Positions 27,151-36,413 of a stretch of DNA of 64,000 bases are shown here, piece after piece; position 1 is the stretch's first letter; each line of letters begins with the position of its first letter. The notes under the pieces were generated by a model. The model saw only the letters and a program-made list of their open reading frames with translations. It searched no databases and was not told the origin of the DNA. The DNA comes from Neotamlana sedimentorum. Its GTDB lineage: Bacteria > Bacteroidota > Bacteroidia > Flavobacteriales > Flavobacteriaceae. The stretch lies in contig NZ_JTDW01000013.1 of assembly GCF_000943565.1 (NCBI RefSeq), positions 51,977-115,976 of the forward strand. Direction: 5' to 3'. Position numbers and translations under genes: made by a program.

Positions 27151-28368
27151 ATGAACAGAGTTGTAATAACAGGAATGGGAATTTATTCTTGTATTGGCGA
27201 AAACTTAGCAGAAGTTAAAGAATCGTTATACAAAGGTAAGTCTGGTATTGTTGTAGATAAAGAAAGAATAGATTTTGGTTACCGGTCGCCATTAACAGGA
27301 ATGGTGTCTAAACCAAATCTAAAAGGCATATTAACGCGCAAACAGCGTATTAGTATTGGTGAAGAAGGTGAGTATGCATATATGGCAACTATTGAAGCTT
27401 TTAAAAACGCTAAAATAGATCAAGATTTTATCGATGCCAATCAAGTAGGAATTCTTTACGGAAACGATAGTACAACAAAATCTGTAATAGAATCTGTAGA
27501 TAAAGTCAGAGAAAAAAAAGATACAACCTTAGTGGGGTCTGGTGCAATTTTTAAGGGGATGAACTCCTCTGTTACCATGAATCTTTCAACCATATTTAAA
27601 CTTACAGGAGTTAATTTTACCATTAGTGCAGCCTGCGCCAGTGGATCACATTCCATTGGTATGGCCTATCAATTAATAAAAAGTGGATTGCAAGATTGTA
27701 TTATTTGTGGTGGCGCACAAGAAATAAATCCATACGTTATGTCTAGTTTCGATGGTTTGGGTGTGTTTTCAATGAATACAGAAAATCCAGGACAAGCTTC
27801 AAAACCATTTGATGCTAACAGAGATGGTTTAGTACCAAGTGGTGGTGCTGCAACTGTAATTTTAGAATCTTATGACTCTGCAATAAAACGAGGCGCACCT
27901 ATTTTAGGAGAAGTAATAGGGTATGGCTTCTCATCCAATGGCGAACATATATCAACACCAAATGCAGCAGGCCCGAGTTATGCTATGAAAATGGCCTTAA
28001 AACAAGCGGGTATCAATGCTAGTGACGTAGATTATGTAAACGCACATGCAACATCAACACCTGTAGGCGATGCAAACGAAGCAAAAGCTATTTTTGATGT
28101 TTTTGGAGAGCATGGTCCAGCGGTAAGTTCAACAAAATCGATGACAGGACATGAGTGCTGGATGGCAGGTGCTAGCGAGGTAATTTACTCAATGTTAATG
28201 ATGCAGCATGGATTTGTAGCACCAAATATTAACTTGGAAACGCCAGATGAGGATGCGAAAAAATTAAATTTAGTCAGCAAAACTTTAGATAAAAAAATTA
28301 ATGTATTTTTGTCCAACTCTTTTGGTTTCGGTGGAACCAATTCAGCATTAATAATAAAAAAAATATAA
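27151..28368 (+). CDS. Beta-ketoacyl-ACP synthase (FabF/KAS II-like)
   Basis: A 405-residue condensing enzyme with an intact Cys-His-His triad: Cys162 in SAACASGSHSIG, His299 in NAHATSTPVGD, and His334 in SMTGHECWMAGASE. It is followed by an ACP gene at 28376, so it likely condenses malonyl units on that carrier. It could build either the polyene chain or the beta-ketoacyl precursors of the dialkylresorcinol; the closeness to DarA/DarB and to this first ACP favours involvement in the resorcinol side, as inference. Confidence 0.92.
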   Translation: MNRVVITGMGIYSCIGENLAEVKESLYKGKSGIVVDKERIDFGYRSPLTGMVSKPNLKGILTRKQRISIGEEGEYAYMATIEAFKNAKIDQDFIDANQVGILYGNDSTTKSVIESVDKVREKKDTTLVGSGAIFKGMNSSVTMNLSTIFKLTGVNFTISAACASGSHSIGMAYQLIKSGLQDCIICGGAQEINPYVMSSFDGLGVFSMNTENPGQASKPFDANRDGLVPSGGAATVILESYDSAIKRGAPILGEVIGYGFSSNGEHISTPNAAGPSYAMKMALKQAGINASDVDYVNAHATSTPVGDANEAKAIFDVFGEHGPAVSSTKSMTGHECWMAGASEVIYSMLMMQHGFVAPNINLETPDEDAKKLNLVSKTLDKKINVFLSNSFGFGGTNSALIIKKI

Positions 28369-28375
28369 TTGCGCG

Positions 28376-28618
28376 ATGACTAAAGAAGTTATTATTGAAA
28401 AAATAAACAACTTTCTTATTGATGAATTTGAAGTAGAAAGTGATGATATTTCGCCAGATGCAGATTTAAAAGAAACCTTAGATCTTGATAGTTTAGATTT
28501 TGTTGATTTAGTGGTTTCTGTTGAAGCTAATTTTGGAGTAAAGCTTGTTGGCGAAGATTTTGTTAACGTTAAAGTACTTCAAGATTTTTATGATTTAATC
28601 GAGAATAAGCTTAGCTAA
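28376..28618 (+). CDS. Acyl carrier protein
   Basis: An acidic 80-residue ACP. The phosphopantetheine attachment Ser39 is in DLDSLDFVDLVV. It starts 7 bases after the ketosynthase gene. A second ACP lies at 38178, so the cluster has at least two carriers, perhaps one for the aryl polyene and one for the resorcinol chain. Confidence 0.95.
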   Translation: MTKEVIIEKINNFLIDEFEVESDDISPDADLKETLDLDSLDFVDLVVSVEANFGVKLVGEDFVNVKVLQDFYDLIENKLS

Positions 28619-28644
28619 ATTTGATTAAAACATTATAACTTTAT

Positions 28645-29529
28645 ATGGCTGCTGAATGGAAAGGTAAATCCAGAGGAACAGTTTTGGGTTACAAAATATT
28701 TGTATTTTGTATAAAAAAACTAGGCGTAAAAGCAGCGTATTTTGTGCTTTATTTCGTTTCTTTTTACTTTGTGTTGTTTGCCAAAGATAGTTTTAAAGCC
28801 ATTTACTATTATCTTAAAAACAGACAAGGTTTTTCTAAAATTAAAAGTCTTAAAAACGTTTATAATAGTTACTTTGTTTTTGGTCAAACTATTATAGATA
28901 AAGTAGCCATTTCTTCAGGGTTACGAAAAAAATTCACTTACGAGTTCGATGGTATTGAATTAATAAATCAAGCCTTAAAAAATAAAAAAGGAGGCATTTT
29001 AATTAGTGCGCATGTGGGTAATTTTGAAATTGCTGAACATTTTTTTGGAGATTTAGACGAGTCAGCATCCATTAGTTTACTTACAACCAATCAAGAACAC
29101 ACTGCAATTCAAGAGTATTTAGAAAGTGTTACCACTAAATCTAACATCAACCTCATTATATTAAAAGATGATTTGTCTCATGTTTTCGAAATAAACGCTG
29201 CCTTGGCACGAAACGAAATTGTTTGTATTACAGGAGATCGTTACACAGAAAACACAAAGTTTTTAGAGAAAGAGTTACTTGGTGAAAAAGCTAAATTTCC
29301 TGCAGGACCTTTTATGTTAGCTTCACGATTAAGAGTTCCTGTGTTGTTTGTGTATGTAATGAAAGAAAGTAATTTACACTATCATTTATACGCAAGACAA
29401 TCTAAAGCAAAATATCGCGATGTAGATTCTCTTTTAAAAGATTACACCGATAGCCTATCCTGGATTTTAAAAAAGTATCCATTACAATGGTTTAACTATT
29501 TCGATTTTTGGGGGAAACTCAAAAAATAG
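28645..29529 (+). CDS. Lysophospholipid acyltransferase family protein (LpxL/HtrB-like)
   Basis: The 294-residue protein has an N-terminal membrane segment (about 30-46) and the HX4E acyltransferase motif in SAHVGNFEIAE (His123, Glu128), followed by CITGDRYTENTKF and FPAGPFMLASRL, as in LpxL/HtrB-type enzymes that use acyl-ACP. In aryl polyene clusters such acyltransferases are thought to attach the polyene acyl chain to a lipid or core. Here it is one of several candidates for forming the flexirubin ester. Confidence 0.87.
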   Translation: MAAEWKGKSRGTVLGYKIFVFCIKKLGVKAAYFVLYFVSFYFVLFAKDSFKAIYYYLKNRQGFSKIKSLKNVYNSYFVFGQTIIDKVAISSGLRKKFTYEFDGIELINQALKNKKGGILISAHVGNFEIAEHFFGDLDESASISLLTTNQEHTAIQEYLESVTTKSNINLIILKDDLSHVFEINAALARNEIVCITGDRYTENTKFLEKELLGEKAKFPAGPFMLASRLRVPVLFVYVMKESNLHYHLYARQSKAKYRDVDSLLKDYTDSLSWILKKYPLQWFNYFDFWGKLKK

Positions 29530-29620
29530 GTGTTGTTTATAACCAACTATTTAGTTTCATAATAAAAGTTAGGTTTAACGTTTTAATTATTTATTTTTAC
29601 TCATAATTTTAAAAACACCC

Positions 29621-30556
29621 ATGAAGCAAGTTTTAGTTTTGCATTATTCTCAATCTGGTCAACTAACAGAAATTGTAAATAATATAGTTGAAAATTTCAA
29701 GAATGATGAGGCTGTAAAGCTACACTATCATAATATCGAGCTAAAACGAAACTTTCCTTTTCCGTGGACAAAAAAAGATTTTTTTGGAGTATTCCCAGAT
29801 ACCTTTTTACAAAATTACCAAGAGGTAAACCCCGTTCCCGATGCCATTTTAAATAACACATACGATTTAATAATTTTTGGTTATCAAGTATGGTATTTAA
29901 CGCCGTCCTTACCAATATCCTCTTTTTTACAGTCAGAAAGTGCAAAAACATTGTTTTCAGGATCCAAGGTTGTAACTGTAAGTGGCACCAGAAATATGTG
30001 GATTATGGCACAGGAGAAGTTAAAAAGACACCTGAAAAAATTAAATGCTAGCTTAGTGGGTAATATTGCTTTGGTAGACAGGCATAGTAATTACATAAGT
30101 GTAATTACTATTGTAAGGTGGATGTTCTCTGGTGAGAAAAAGAAATATTTAGGTGTCTTTCCTAAGCCAGGAGTAAGCCAACTCGATATTAATAATGCGG
30201 TTAAATTTGGTCCAATAATAAAACAACATTTGTTGGAAAATACCTGGGCTAGTTTACAGGATAATTTGTTAAAAAACGATGCTGTAGAAATAAAACCATT
30301 TTTAATAACCGTAGATCGCAAGGCGAATGTTATATTTACAAAATGGGCAAATTTTATTCATAAAAATAGCGAGGCAAATACAAAAAAACGAGAAACCTTG
30401 TTAAAGTTTTTTAATGTCTATTTGTTTATTGCAATTTGGGTTGTTTCTCCAATTGTTTTTGTCTTATTTTTGCTTACTTATGTTTTTAACATCCCAAAAA
30501 TTAAAAAGCAGAAGAAGTATTACACTTCCGTAGAGCTATTAGAGAATACTAAATAA
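29621..30556 (+). CDS. darA: Dialkylresorcinol biosynthesis protein DarA
   Basis: The 311-residue protein starts with a flavodoxin-like fold (VLVLHYSQSGQLTEIV, with NAD(P)H/flavin-type loops GYQVWYLTPSLP and VVTVSGTRNMW) and ends with two hydrophobic segments (about 265-300). It matches the DarA family that aromatises the DarB-made cyclohexanedione intermediate to the dialkylresorcinol. It is 3 bases ahead of darB. The C-terminal membrane anchor suggests the reaction happens at the inner membrane. Confidence 0.88.
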   Translation: MKQVLVLHYSQSGQLTEIVNNIVENFKNDEAVKLHYHNIELKRNFPFPWTKKDFFGVFPDTFLQNYQEVNPVPDAILNNTYDLIIFGYQVWYLTPSLPISSFLQSESAKTLFSGSKVVTVSGTRNMWIMAQEKLKRHLKKLNASLVGNIALVDRHSNYISVITIVRWMFSGEKKKYLGVFPKPGVSQLDINNAVKFGPIIKQHLLENTWASLQDNLLKNDAVEIKPFLITVDRKANVIFTKWANFIHKNSEANTKKRETLLKFFNVYLFIAIWVVSPIVFVLFLLTYVFNIPKIKKQKKYYTSVELLENTK

Positions 30557-30559
30557 CAT

Positions 30560-31693
30560 ATGAAAGAAGTATATATAACGCGTGTTTCAAAATTTTTACC
30601 TAACAAACCAGTTTCTAACGATGAGATGGAAGAAAAATTGGGTTTAATAAATGGTAAACACTCCAAAGGAAGACGCATTGTTTTAAGAAATAATCAAATT
30701 AAAACAAGGTATTATGCTATTGACGAAAATGGTGAAGTTACGCATAACAACGCCCAACTTACTGCAGAAGCTATCAATAGGCTTTGTGATGATGATTTTA
30801 AAACTACAGATATAGAAGTATTATCTTGTGGCACTTCAAGTCCAGATCATATTTTACCATCTCATGCTTCAATGGTGCATGGATTTTTAAAAAACAGAAA
30901 TCTAGAGGTAAATTCACCAACAGGTGCATGTTGTTCAGGAATGAATGCCTTAAAATATGGGTATTTTTCAGTAAAATGTGGGCAATCTCATAACGCCGTC
31001 GTATCTGGCTCAGAACGCAGTTCTACTTGGATGCGATCAGATCTTTTTGAAGATGAAGTAAAGCACCTAGAGTCTTTAGAAGAAAACCCTATAATTGCGT
31101 TTAATAAAGATTTTTTACGATGGATGCTTTCTGATGGTGCTGGCGCTTGTTTACTTGAAGCAGAACCCAAAGGGGAAAACCCATTAAGAATAGATTGGAT
31201 TGAAGGGTTCTCATATGCCTTCGAGCTAGATGCTTGTATGTATTCTGGAGGAGAAAAACAAGAAGACGGATTTTTAAAACCTTGGCGCGAATACGCTTCA
31301 GACCAATGGAGTAAAAAAACGCTTTTTGCAGTGCAACAAGATGTTAAACTTCTTGGTGCTAATATTCTTGAAAAAGGTATTGATAGTTTACAACGCGCTT
31401 TAACAAAACATAATATTTCGGTTGATGAAATCGATTATTATTTACCTCATATTTCTTCTTATTATTTTAAAGAAGGATTATACGAAGGTATGAAAGCTGC
31501 AGGTATTGAAATTCCTTGGGAGAAATGGTTTATGAATCTACAAACCGTAGGTAATGTTGGTGCGGCATCTATATATTTAATGCTTGAAGAACTTGTAGCT
31601 TCAGGACAATTACAAAAAGGACAAAAAATATTGTTATCTGTTCCAGAAAGTTCAAGATTTTCATATTCAATTGCCTTATTAACGGTTTGCTAA
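30560..31693 (+). CDS. darB: KAS III-like cyclising ketosynthase DarB
   Basis: This 377-residue stand-alone ketosynthase of the FabH/KAS III fold condenses two beta-ketoacyl thioesters to the cyclohexanedione precursor of dialkylresorcinols. The active cysteine is in TGACCSGMNAL (Cys124, with Cys125 beside it). The His and Asn positions are plausible in YYLPHISSYYF and LQTVGNVGAASIY. The pairing darA-darB is diagnostic for the resorcinol half of flexirubin. Confidence 0.92.
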   Translation: MKEVYITRVSKFLPNKPVSNDEMEEKLGLINGKHSKGRRIVLRNNQIKTRYYAIDENGEVTHNNAQLTAEAINRLCDDDFKTTDIEVLSCGTSSPDHILPSHASMVHGFLKNRNLEVNSPTGACCSGMNALKYGYFSVKCGQSHNAVVSGSERSSTWMRSDLFEDEVKHLESLEENPIIAFNKDFLRWMLSDGAGACLLEAEPKGENPLRIDWIEGFSYAFELDACMYSGGEKQEDGFLKPWREYASDQWSKKTLFAVQQDVKLLGANILEKGIDSLQRALTKHNISVDEIDYYLPHISSYYFKEGLYEGMKAAGIEIPWEKWFMNLQTVGNVGAASIYLMLEELVASGQLQKGQKILLSVPESSRFSYSIALLTVC

Positions 31694-31697
31694 AATT

Positions 31698-32126
31698 ATG
31701 AGTGCACAATTTCCAATAAAGGATATCACAAGCTTAATACCTCAAAAAGTGCCATTTGTAATGGTAGATTCGTTGTTAAGTTGTGCAGAAACCGAAGTGG
31801 TATCGGCATTTACTGTTCCTGCCCATAATATTTTTGTGGAAAATAACTGTTTTACTGAACCTGGATTAGTAGAAAACATGGCGCAAACTATTGCTTTACA
31901 TACCGGTTATAATTATTTTGTAAAAGGTGAAGATGCTCCAACAGGGTACATTGGTTCAATAAAAAAAACACGTATATCTAAACTTCCAAGGGTAAACGAA
32001 ACCATATCAACTAAAGTGAATATCCTTCACGAAATATTAGGTGTAACCATGGTTGAGATTGTTGTTTTTAATGCTGAAAATGTAGAAATTGCTTCTGCTG
32101 AAATGAAAACCGTTTTAGCTTCCTAA
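31698..32126 (+). CDS. Hotdog-fold dehydratase-like protein lacking the catalytic His
   Basis: The 142-residue FabZ/ApeP-like hotdog protein keeps the Glu-bearing helix (FTEPGLVENMAQTIAL). The usual LPHRxPF box, which carries the catalytic His, reads LIPQKVPFVMVD, with Gln16 in place of His. It may be a non-catalytic subunit pairing with the intact homologue that follows with a one-base overlap at 32126. Paired dehydratases are known in aryl polyene systems. Confidence 0.8.
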   Translation: MSAQFPIKDITSLIPQKVPFVMVDSLLSCAETEVVSAFTVPAHNIFVENNCFTEPGLVENMAQTIALHTGYNYFVKGEDAPTGYIGSIKKTRISKLPRVNETISTKVNILHEILGVTMVEIVVFNAENVEIASAEMKTVLAS

Positions 32127-32563
32127 TGAATCTTTCGGAAATAAACATTAGCGAATTGTTGCCTCATCGACCGCCATTTTTAATGGTTGATAAAGTAATT
32201 TCGATTGATGACGAACGTGTTTCTGCTCAGTTTTTTATTAAAGAATCTTCAATTTTTAATGATAATGGTAGGTTTGCCGAAGCTGGTTTAATAGAACACG
32301 CGGCACAAACCTGTTCTTGTATTGTAGGAAAATCGTTTTACGATAATAAAAGCACTGTTAAGCTTATTGGTTTTATAAGTGCTATTAAAAAAGTAACGAT
32401 ATACAGTTTACCAAAAATAAACACAACAATTACATCGCAAGCCAGTTTAATTTCTCGATTCGATGCAGACGATTACAGTTTGTGTAATATTGAATGTGCT
32501 ATCTCTCAAGACGATAAAGAATTAGTATCTTGCAATCTCAATTTAATTATTCGCGAAATTTAG
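32126..32563 (+). CDS. 3-hydroxyacyl-ACP dehydratase, hotdog fold (ApeP/FabZ-like)
   Basis: The 145-residue protein has the intact LLPHRPPFLMVDKV box (His14) and the Glu helix FAEAGLIEHAAQTCS. It should dehydrate 3-hydroxyacyl-ACP intermediates to the trans double bonds of the polyene. Its start codon shares one base with the stop of the preceding His-less homologue, which supports joint translation and a heteromeric complex. Confidence 0.86.
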   Translation: MNLSEINISELLPHRPPFLMVDKVISIDDERVSAQFFIKESSIFNDNGRFAEAGLIEHAAQTCSCIVGKSFYDNKSTVKLIGFISAIKKVTIYSLPKINTTITSQASLISRFDADDYSLCNIECAISQDDKELVSCNLNLIIREI

Positions 32564-32570
32564 TAAGGGT

Positions 32571-32981
32571 ATGAAAGCAAACGAAGTGCCTCAGGATAAA
32601 AGTAGTTTAGAATCTATTAACCAAAAAGAATTATGCTACGCGACCGACGAAAATGGTAATTACATAACAACAAAAAGTAGTGGTTGGACGCCAAAAACAA
32701 TTGCTTTAAACAATGCTATTGAAGATATTAAAGAGCGCGCCGAAGAAGCCAAACAACGTGTGCTAAATAACGAAACAAGTCCTATTGAATATTACATGGA
32801 ATTAAACCGAATGGATGTTACCATTCTTGCAGGTTATGTTGGTATTTGGCCATTTCGAGTAAAACGACATTTTAACCCGAAACGCTTTAAAAAATTATCG
32901 AATAAATTATTACAAAAATATGCCGATGCTTTTAATATAAGTTTAGAGCAACTAAAACAAGTAGATTTAAATGAAAATTGA
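32571..32981 (+). CDS. Uncharacterised flexirubin-cluster protein
   Basis: A 136-residue soluble protein without signal peptide that I do not recognise as a named family. It has a charged helical middle (IEDIKERAEEAKQRVLNN), then NRMDVTILAGYVGIWPFRVKRHFNPKRF and a helical C-terminus. It overlaps the BtrH-like gene by 11 bases, so the two are probably translated together and may interact. I give no function. Confidence 0.75.
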   Translation: MKANEVPQDKSSLESINQKELCYATDENGNYITTKSSGWTPKTIALNNAIEDIKERAEEAKQRVLNNETSPIEYYMELNRMDVTILAGYVGIWPFRVKRHFNPKRFKKLSNKLLQKYADAFNISLEQLKQVDLNEN

Positions 32982-33975
32982 TTTTAAACATCACCAATCT
33001 GCACACTGCGAAAATGGTGTAGTTTCAAATTTAATGAAGCATAATGGTATAAACATTAGCGAACCTATGATTTTTGGAATAGGTTCTGGCTTAATTTATT
33101 GTTATATCCCATTTTTAAAAGTAAATCACGGGCCTGCAGTAACGTATCGTGTTATGCCAGGTTTAATTTTTAAGCGTTTTGCAAAACGCATTGGAGTAAC
33201 CTTTAAACGCGAAAAATTTAAAAGTGCCACTAAAGCCAAACAACGTTTAGACGACAATTTAAAAAATAACAATCCGGTTGGTTTACAGGTGGGTATTTAC
33301 CATTTGTTATACTTGCCAGATCATTACCGTTTTCATTTTAACGCCCATAATATTGTAGTTTATGGCAAAGAAGGGACTGATTATTTAGTAAGCGACCCAG
33401 TTATTGAAAACGTTGCAAAACTAGACGAAAAACAACTTGAAAAAGCACGTTTTGCAAAAGGACCATTTGCACCAAACGGACAAATTTATTACCCAATTTC
33501 TTTTCCAAAAGAAAGTGAGATTCCATATAAAAAAGCCATTGTAAAAGGTATAAAACAAACTTGCCGAGATATGTTGGCACCAATTCCAATTGTTGGTGTA
33601 AAAGGCATTCGAATGGTTGCAAAACTTATTAAAAAGTGGCCAAAGAAAAAAGGTATAAAAGTAGCCAATCATTATTTGGGGCAAATTGTTCGTATGCAAG
33701 AAGAAATAGGTACCGGTGGTGGTGGCTTTCGTTATATTTTTGCGGCTTTTTTACAAGAATCTAGTGCCATTTTAAATAATGAAAAACTCATGGAACTCTC
33801 TAAGGAGATGACTGTAATTGGCGATTTATGGAGAGATTTTGCTTTAGAAGCCTCTCGTTTATACAAAAACCGTAAGGCAACAACAGGATCGTACGATAAG
33901 GTTTCAGAAATGTTATTTGAGTTAGCAGATAAAGAAGAAGTGTTTTTTAAAGCATTAAAAAAAGCCATAAAATAG
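32971..33975 (+). CDS. BtrH N-terminal domain protein (papain-like fold acyltransferase candidate)
   Basis: The 334-residue protein opens with FKHHQSAHCENGVVSNLMKHNG, the Cys-containing start (Cys13) of the BtrH N-terminal family, and has HNIVVYGKEGTDYLVSDP as the candidate His/Asp region. BtrH transfers an ACP-bound acyl group to a sugar in butirosin synthesis. By analogy this protein could transfer the ACP-bound aryl polyene acid to the hydroxyl of the dialkylresorcinol, which is inference. A helical C-terminal half follows. It sits next to the ABC exporter genes. Confidence 0.75.
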   Translation: MKIDFKHHQSAHCENGVVSNLMKHNGINISEPMIFGIGSGLIYCYIPFLKVNHGPAVTYRVMPGLIFKRFAKRIGVTFKREKFKSATKAKQRLDDNLKNNNPVGLQVGIYHLLYLPDHYRFHFNAHNIVVYGKEGTDYLVSDPVIENVAKLDEKQLEKARFAKGPFAPNGQIYYPISFPKESEIPYKKAIVKGIKQTCRDMLAPIPIVGVKGIRMVAKLIKKWPKKKGIKVANHYLGQIVRMQEEIGTGGGGFRYIFAAFLQESSAILNNEKLMELSKEMTVIGDLWRDFALEASRLYKNRKATTGSYDKVSEMLFELADKEEVFFKALKKAIK

Positions 33976-33978
33976 AAA

Positions 33979-34722
33979 ATGATAGTAATAGATAAAATCT
34001 CAAAAAAATATGTAGGTGCCGATAATTATTCGGTGTCTAATTTGAGTCTGTCTATAAAAGATCAAGAAATTTTTGGGCTTTTAGGGCCAAATGGCGCCGG
34101 AAAAACCACTTTAATTTCTATGTTGTGTGCTTTGGTAAAACCAACTTCGGGGCATTTTACCATCAATAATTTAAACTATAAACAGCATAAAACCGAAATA
34201 AAAAAACTTATAGGTATTGTGCCACAGGAATATGCGCTGTACCCAACCTTAACTGCGTTCGAGAATTTAAAATATTTCGGCAGCATGTATGGTTTAAAAG
34301 GAAAAGCGCTAAACCAAAAAATATTAAGTCACCTAGAAATTTTAGGTCTAGAGAAATTTGCAAACAAGAAAATTGATACGTTTTCGGGAGGTATGAAACG
34401 TCGCGTTAATTTATTAGCGAGTATTTTGCATAATCCTAAAGTTTTAATTTTAGATGAACCTACGGTTGGGGTAGATGTGCAGTCTAAAAACGTGATAATT
34501 AATTTTTTAAAAGAGCTTAACGCAAACGGAACAACTATAATTTATACCTCGCATCATCTTAATGAAGCGGAGCAGTTTTGTACAAAAGTGGCAATTATAG
34601 ATCACGGAAAAATAATTATTGAAGGAAAGCCAAAGGATTTAATTAATAAATCTGATGATTTACATAACCTTGAAGATGTATTTATAAGTTTAACTGGTAA
34701 AGAACTTCGCGATTATGCATAA
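33979..34722 (+). CDS. ABC transporter ATP-binding protein
   Basis: The 247-residue ABC ATPase has Walker A GPNGAGKTT (36-44), the signature TFSGGMKRR, Walker B VLILDEPTVGVD and the switch His in YTSHH. It overlaps its membrane partner by 8 bases. It likely powers export of flexirubin or an intermediate from the cytoplasmic membrane. Confidence 0.95.
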   Translation: MIVIDKISKKYVGADNYSVSNLSLSIKDQEIFGLLGPNGAGKTTLISMLCALVKPTSGHFTINNLNYKQHKTEIKKLIGIVPQEYALYPTLTAFENLKYFGSMYGLKGKALNQKILSHLEILGLEKFANKKIDTFSGGMKRRVNLLASILHNPKVLILDEPTVGVDVQSKNVIINFLKELNANGTTIIYTSHHLNEAEQFCTKVAIIDHGKIIIEGKPKDLINKSDDLHNLEDVFISLTGKELRDYA

Positions 34723-35983
34723 ATTGTTCGCATCGGCATACAAGGAGTTTTTATTGTTAAAACGAGATTTTGGTAGTGTTATCATCTTGTTTGTAATGCC
34801 TTTGGTGTTAATAATTACCATTACTTTAATTCAAGATAGCACCTTTAAAACCATCGAAAATACTCAAATTCCTATTTTGGTGGTAGATAATGATAAAGGT
34901 GAAGTCGCAAAAACCATGTTAGAAGGTTTGCAATCTTCGGAAGCTTTTGAAATTATTATGAGTGCTACTGAAGCTGAAGCGAAAGATTTGGTCTTTGGTG
35001 GCGATTATCAACTAGCAGTAATAATTCCATCTTATTTAACTTCAGATTTAAATAAAAAAGTAAATAACAACGTCGATAATTTACTGCAAAATTTCGGAAT
35101 AGATTCAGAAACTAAAGCTTCAGTACAACCAGAAGTTACAAGTAAAGAAGTGCGTTTGTATTTCGATCCTGCAACACAAGTATCGTTTAAAAATTCGGTT
35201 AAAAATGGTATCGATAAAATGATTTCAAAAATTGAAATGAAAACCATTTACACTAGTTTTCAAAAGCAATTAAGTGATAATCCAGACGATGTCGTTTTTA
35301 AAACCGATAATTTTGTAACCTTTAAAGAAATACTTCCAAAAAAGGATAATGAAGAATTTATGCCAAACTCGGCACAACATAACGTTCCTGCTTGGTCGTT
35401 ATTTGCCATTTTCTTCATAATTGTACCTTTATCAATAAATATTGTAAAAGAAAAAAGTCAAGGTACCTTTGTTAGGTTGCGTACAAATCCGGTAAGTTAT
35501 GCCACGGTTTTAGGTGGTAAAACGGTTGTTTATTTAGCGGTTTGCCTTATTCAATTTGCATTAATGCTCGCTGTTGGTGTATTCGTATTTCCAAAAATAG
35601 GGTTGCCAACACTCGATGTTTCTGGCAGGTTGCCATTGTTGTTTGTAGTTAGTATTTTTGCTGGCTTAGCAGCAATTGGCTTAGGTGTTTTAATTGGTAC
35701 TATTGCAAAAACCCAGGAACAGTCGGCGCCATTTGGAGCTACCTTTGTGGTTATTTTAGCAGCGATTGGTGGTGTTTGGGTGCCAGTTTTTATAATGCCA
35801 AAGTTTATGCAAGTGTTATCGAATATTTCGCCTATGAACTGGGGATTAAATGCTTATTACGATGTGTTTTTACGCAACGGCAGTTTAGCCAGTATTTTGC
35901 CAGAATTAGCATTGTTGTTATTGTTTTTTATAGTAACTACGTTGCTATCAATATTTTTTAACGAGAAGAAACATGCGGTCTAA
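34715..35983 (+). CDS. ABC-2 type permease
   Basis: The 422-residue permease has one N-terminal membrane helix, a large extracytoplasmic domain (about 45-225) and five or six C-terminal membrane segments starting near WSLFAIFFIIVPLSINIVKEK. This is the DrrB/YhgE-like exporter layout. It is coupled to the upstream ATPase and overlaps the downstream thioesterase gene by 11 bases. Confidence 0.93.
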   Translation: MHKLFASAYKEFLLLKRDFGSVIILFVMPLVLIITITLIQDSTFKTIENTQIPILVVDNDKGEVAKTMLEGLQSSEAFEIIMSATEAEAKDLVFGGDYQLAVIIPSYLTSDLNKKVNNNVDNLLQNFGIDSETKASVQPEVTSKEVRLYFDPATQVSFKNSVKNGIDKMISKIEMKTIYTSFQKQLSDNPDDVVFKTDNFVTFKEILPKKDNEEFMPNSAQHNVPAWSLFAIFFIIVPLSINIVKEKSQGTFVRLRTNPVSYATVLGGKTVVYLAVCLIQFALMLAVGVFVFPKIGLPTLDVSGRLPLLFVVSIFAGLAAIGLGVLIGTIAKTQEQSAPFGATFVVILAAIGGVWVPVFIMPKFMQVLSNISPMNWGLNAYYDVFLRNGSLASILPELALLLLFFIVTTLLSIFFNEKKHAV

Positions 35984-36413
35984 ACCAAAAGAAATAGAAC
36001 ATACAAGTAAAGTGCGGGTAAGGTTTGTAGAAACCGATCCGTTAGGTATTGTATGGCACGGAAATTACATTCAGTATTTCGAAGATGGTAGAGAAAACTT
36101 TGGAAGGCATCATGGTATTTCATATTTAGATCAAAAAGAATACGGTTTTGCAACACCAATAATAGAATCGAAAACCAAACATAAACGTCCTTTAAAATAT
36201 GGCGATGTAGCCACTATAAAAACCATTTTTGTAGATAGTTCGGCCGCAAAAATGATTTTTCGATACGAAATTTACAACCAAGAAAACGAGTTGGTTTGCA
36301 CCGGAGAAACCGTTCAGGTTTTTGTGGATAATATTGGGCAAGGTGAATTGTGGTTAACACCACCAGATTTTTTTACAGATTGGAAGAAAAAAGTAGGTTT
36401 GCTAGATGAGTAA
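35973..36413 (+). CDS. Acyl-CoA/ACP thioesterase (4HBT hotdog)
   Basis: The 146-residue hotdog protein carries the 4-hydroxybenzoyl-CoA thioesterase motif RFVETDPLGIVWHGNYIQYFEDGRENF with the catalytic Asp. Thioesterases of this type occur in aryl polyene clusters and may release or edit acyl chains. It overlaps both neighbours. Confidence 0.9.
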   Translation: MRSKPKEIEHTSKVRVRFVETDPLGIVWHGNYIQYFEDGRENFGRHHGISYLDQKEYGFATPIIESKTKHKRPLKYGDVATIKTIFVDSSAAKMIFRYEIYNQENELVCTGETVQVFVDNIGQGELWLTPPDFFTDWKKKVGLLDE

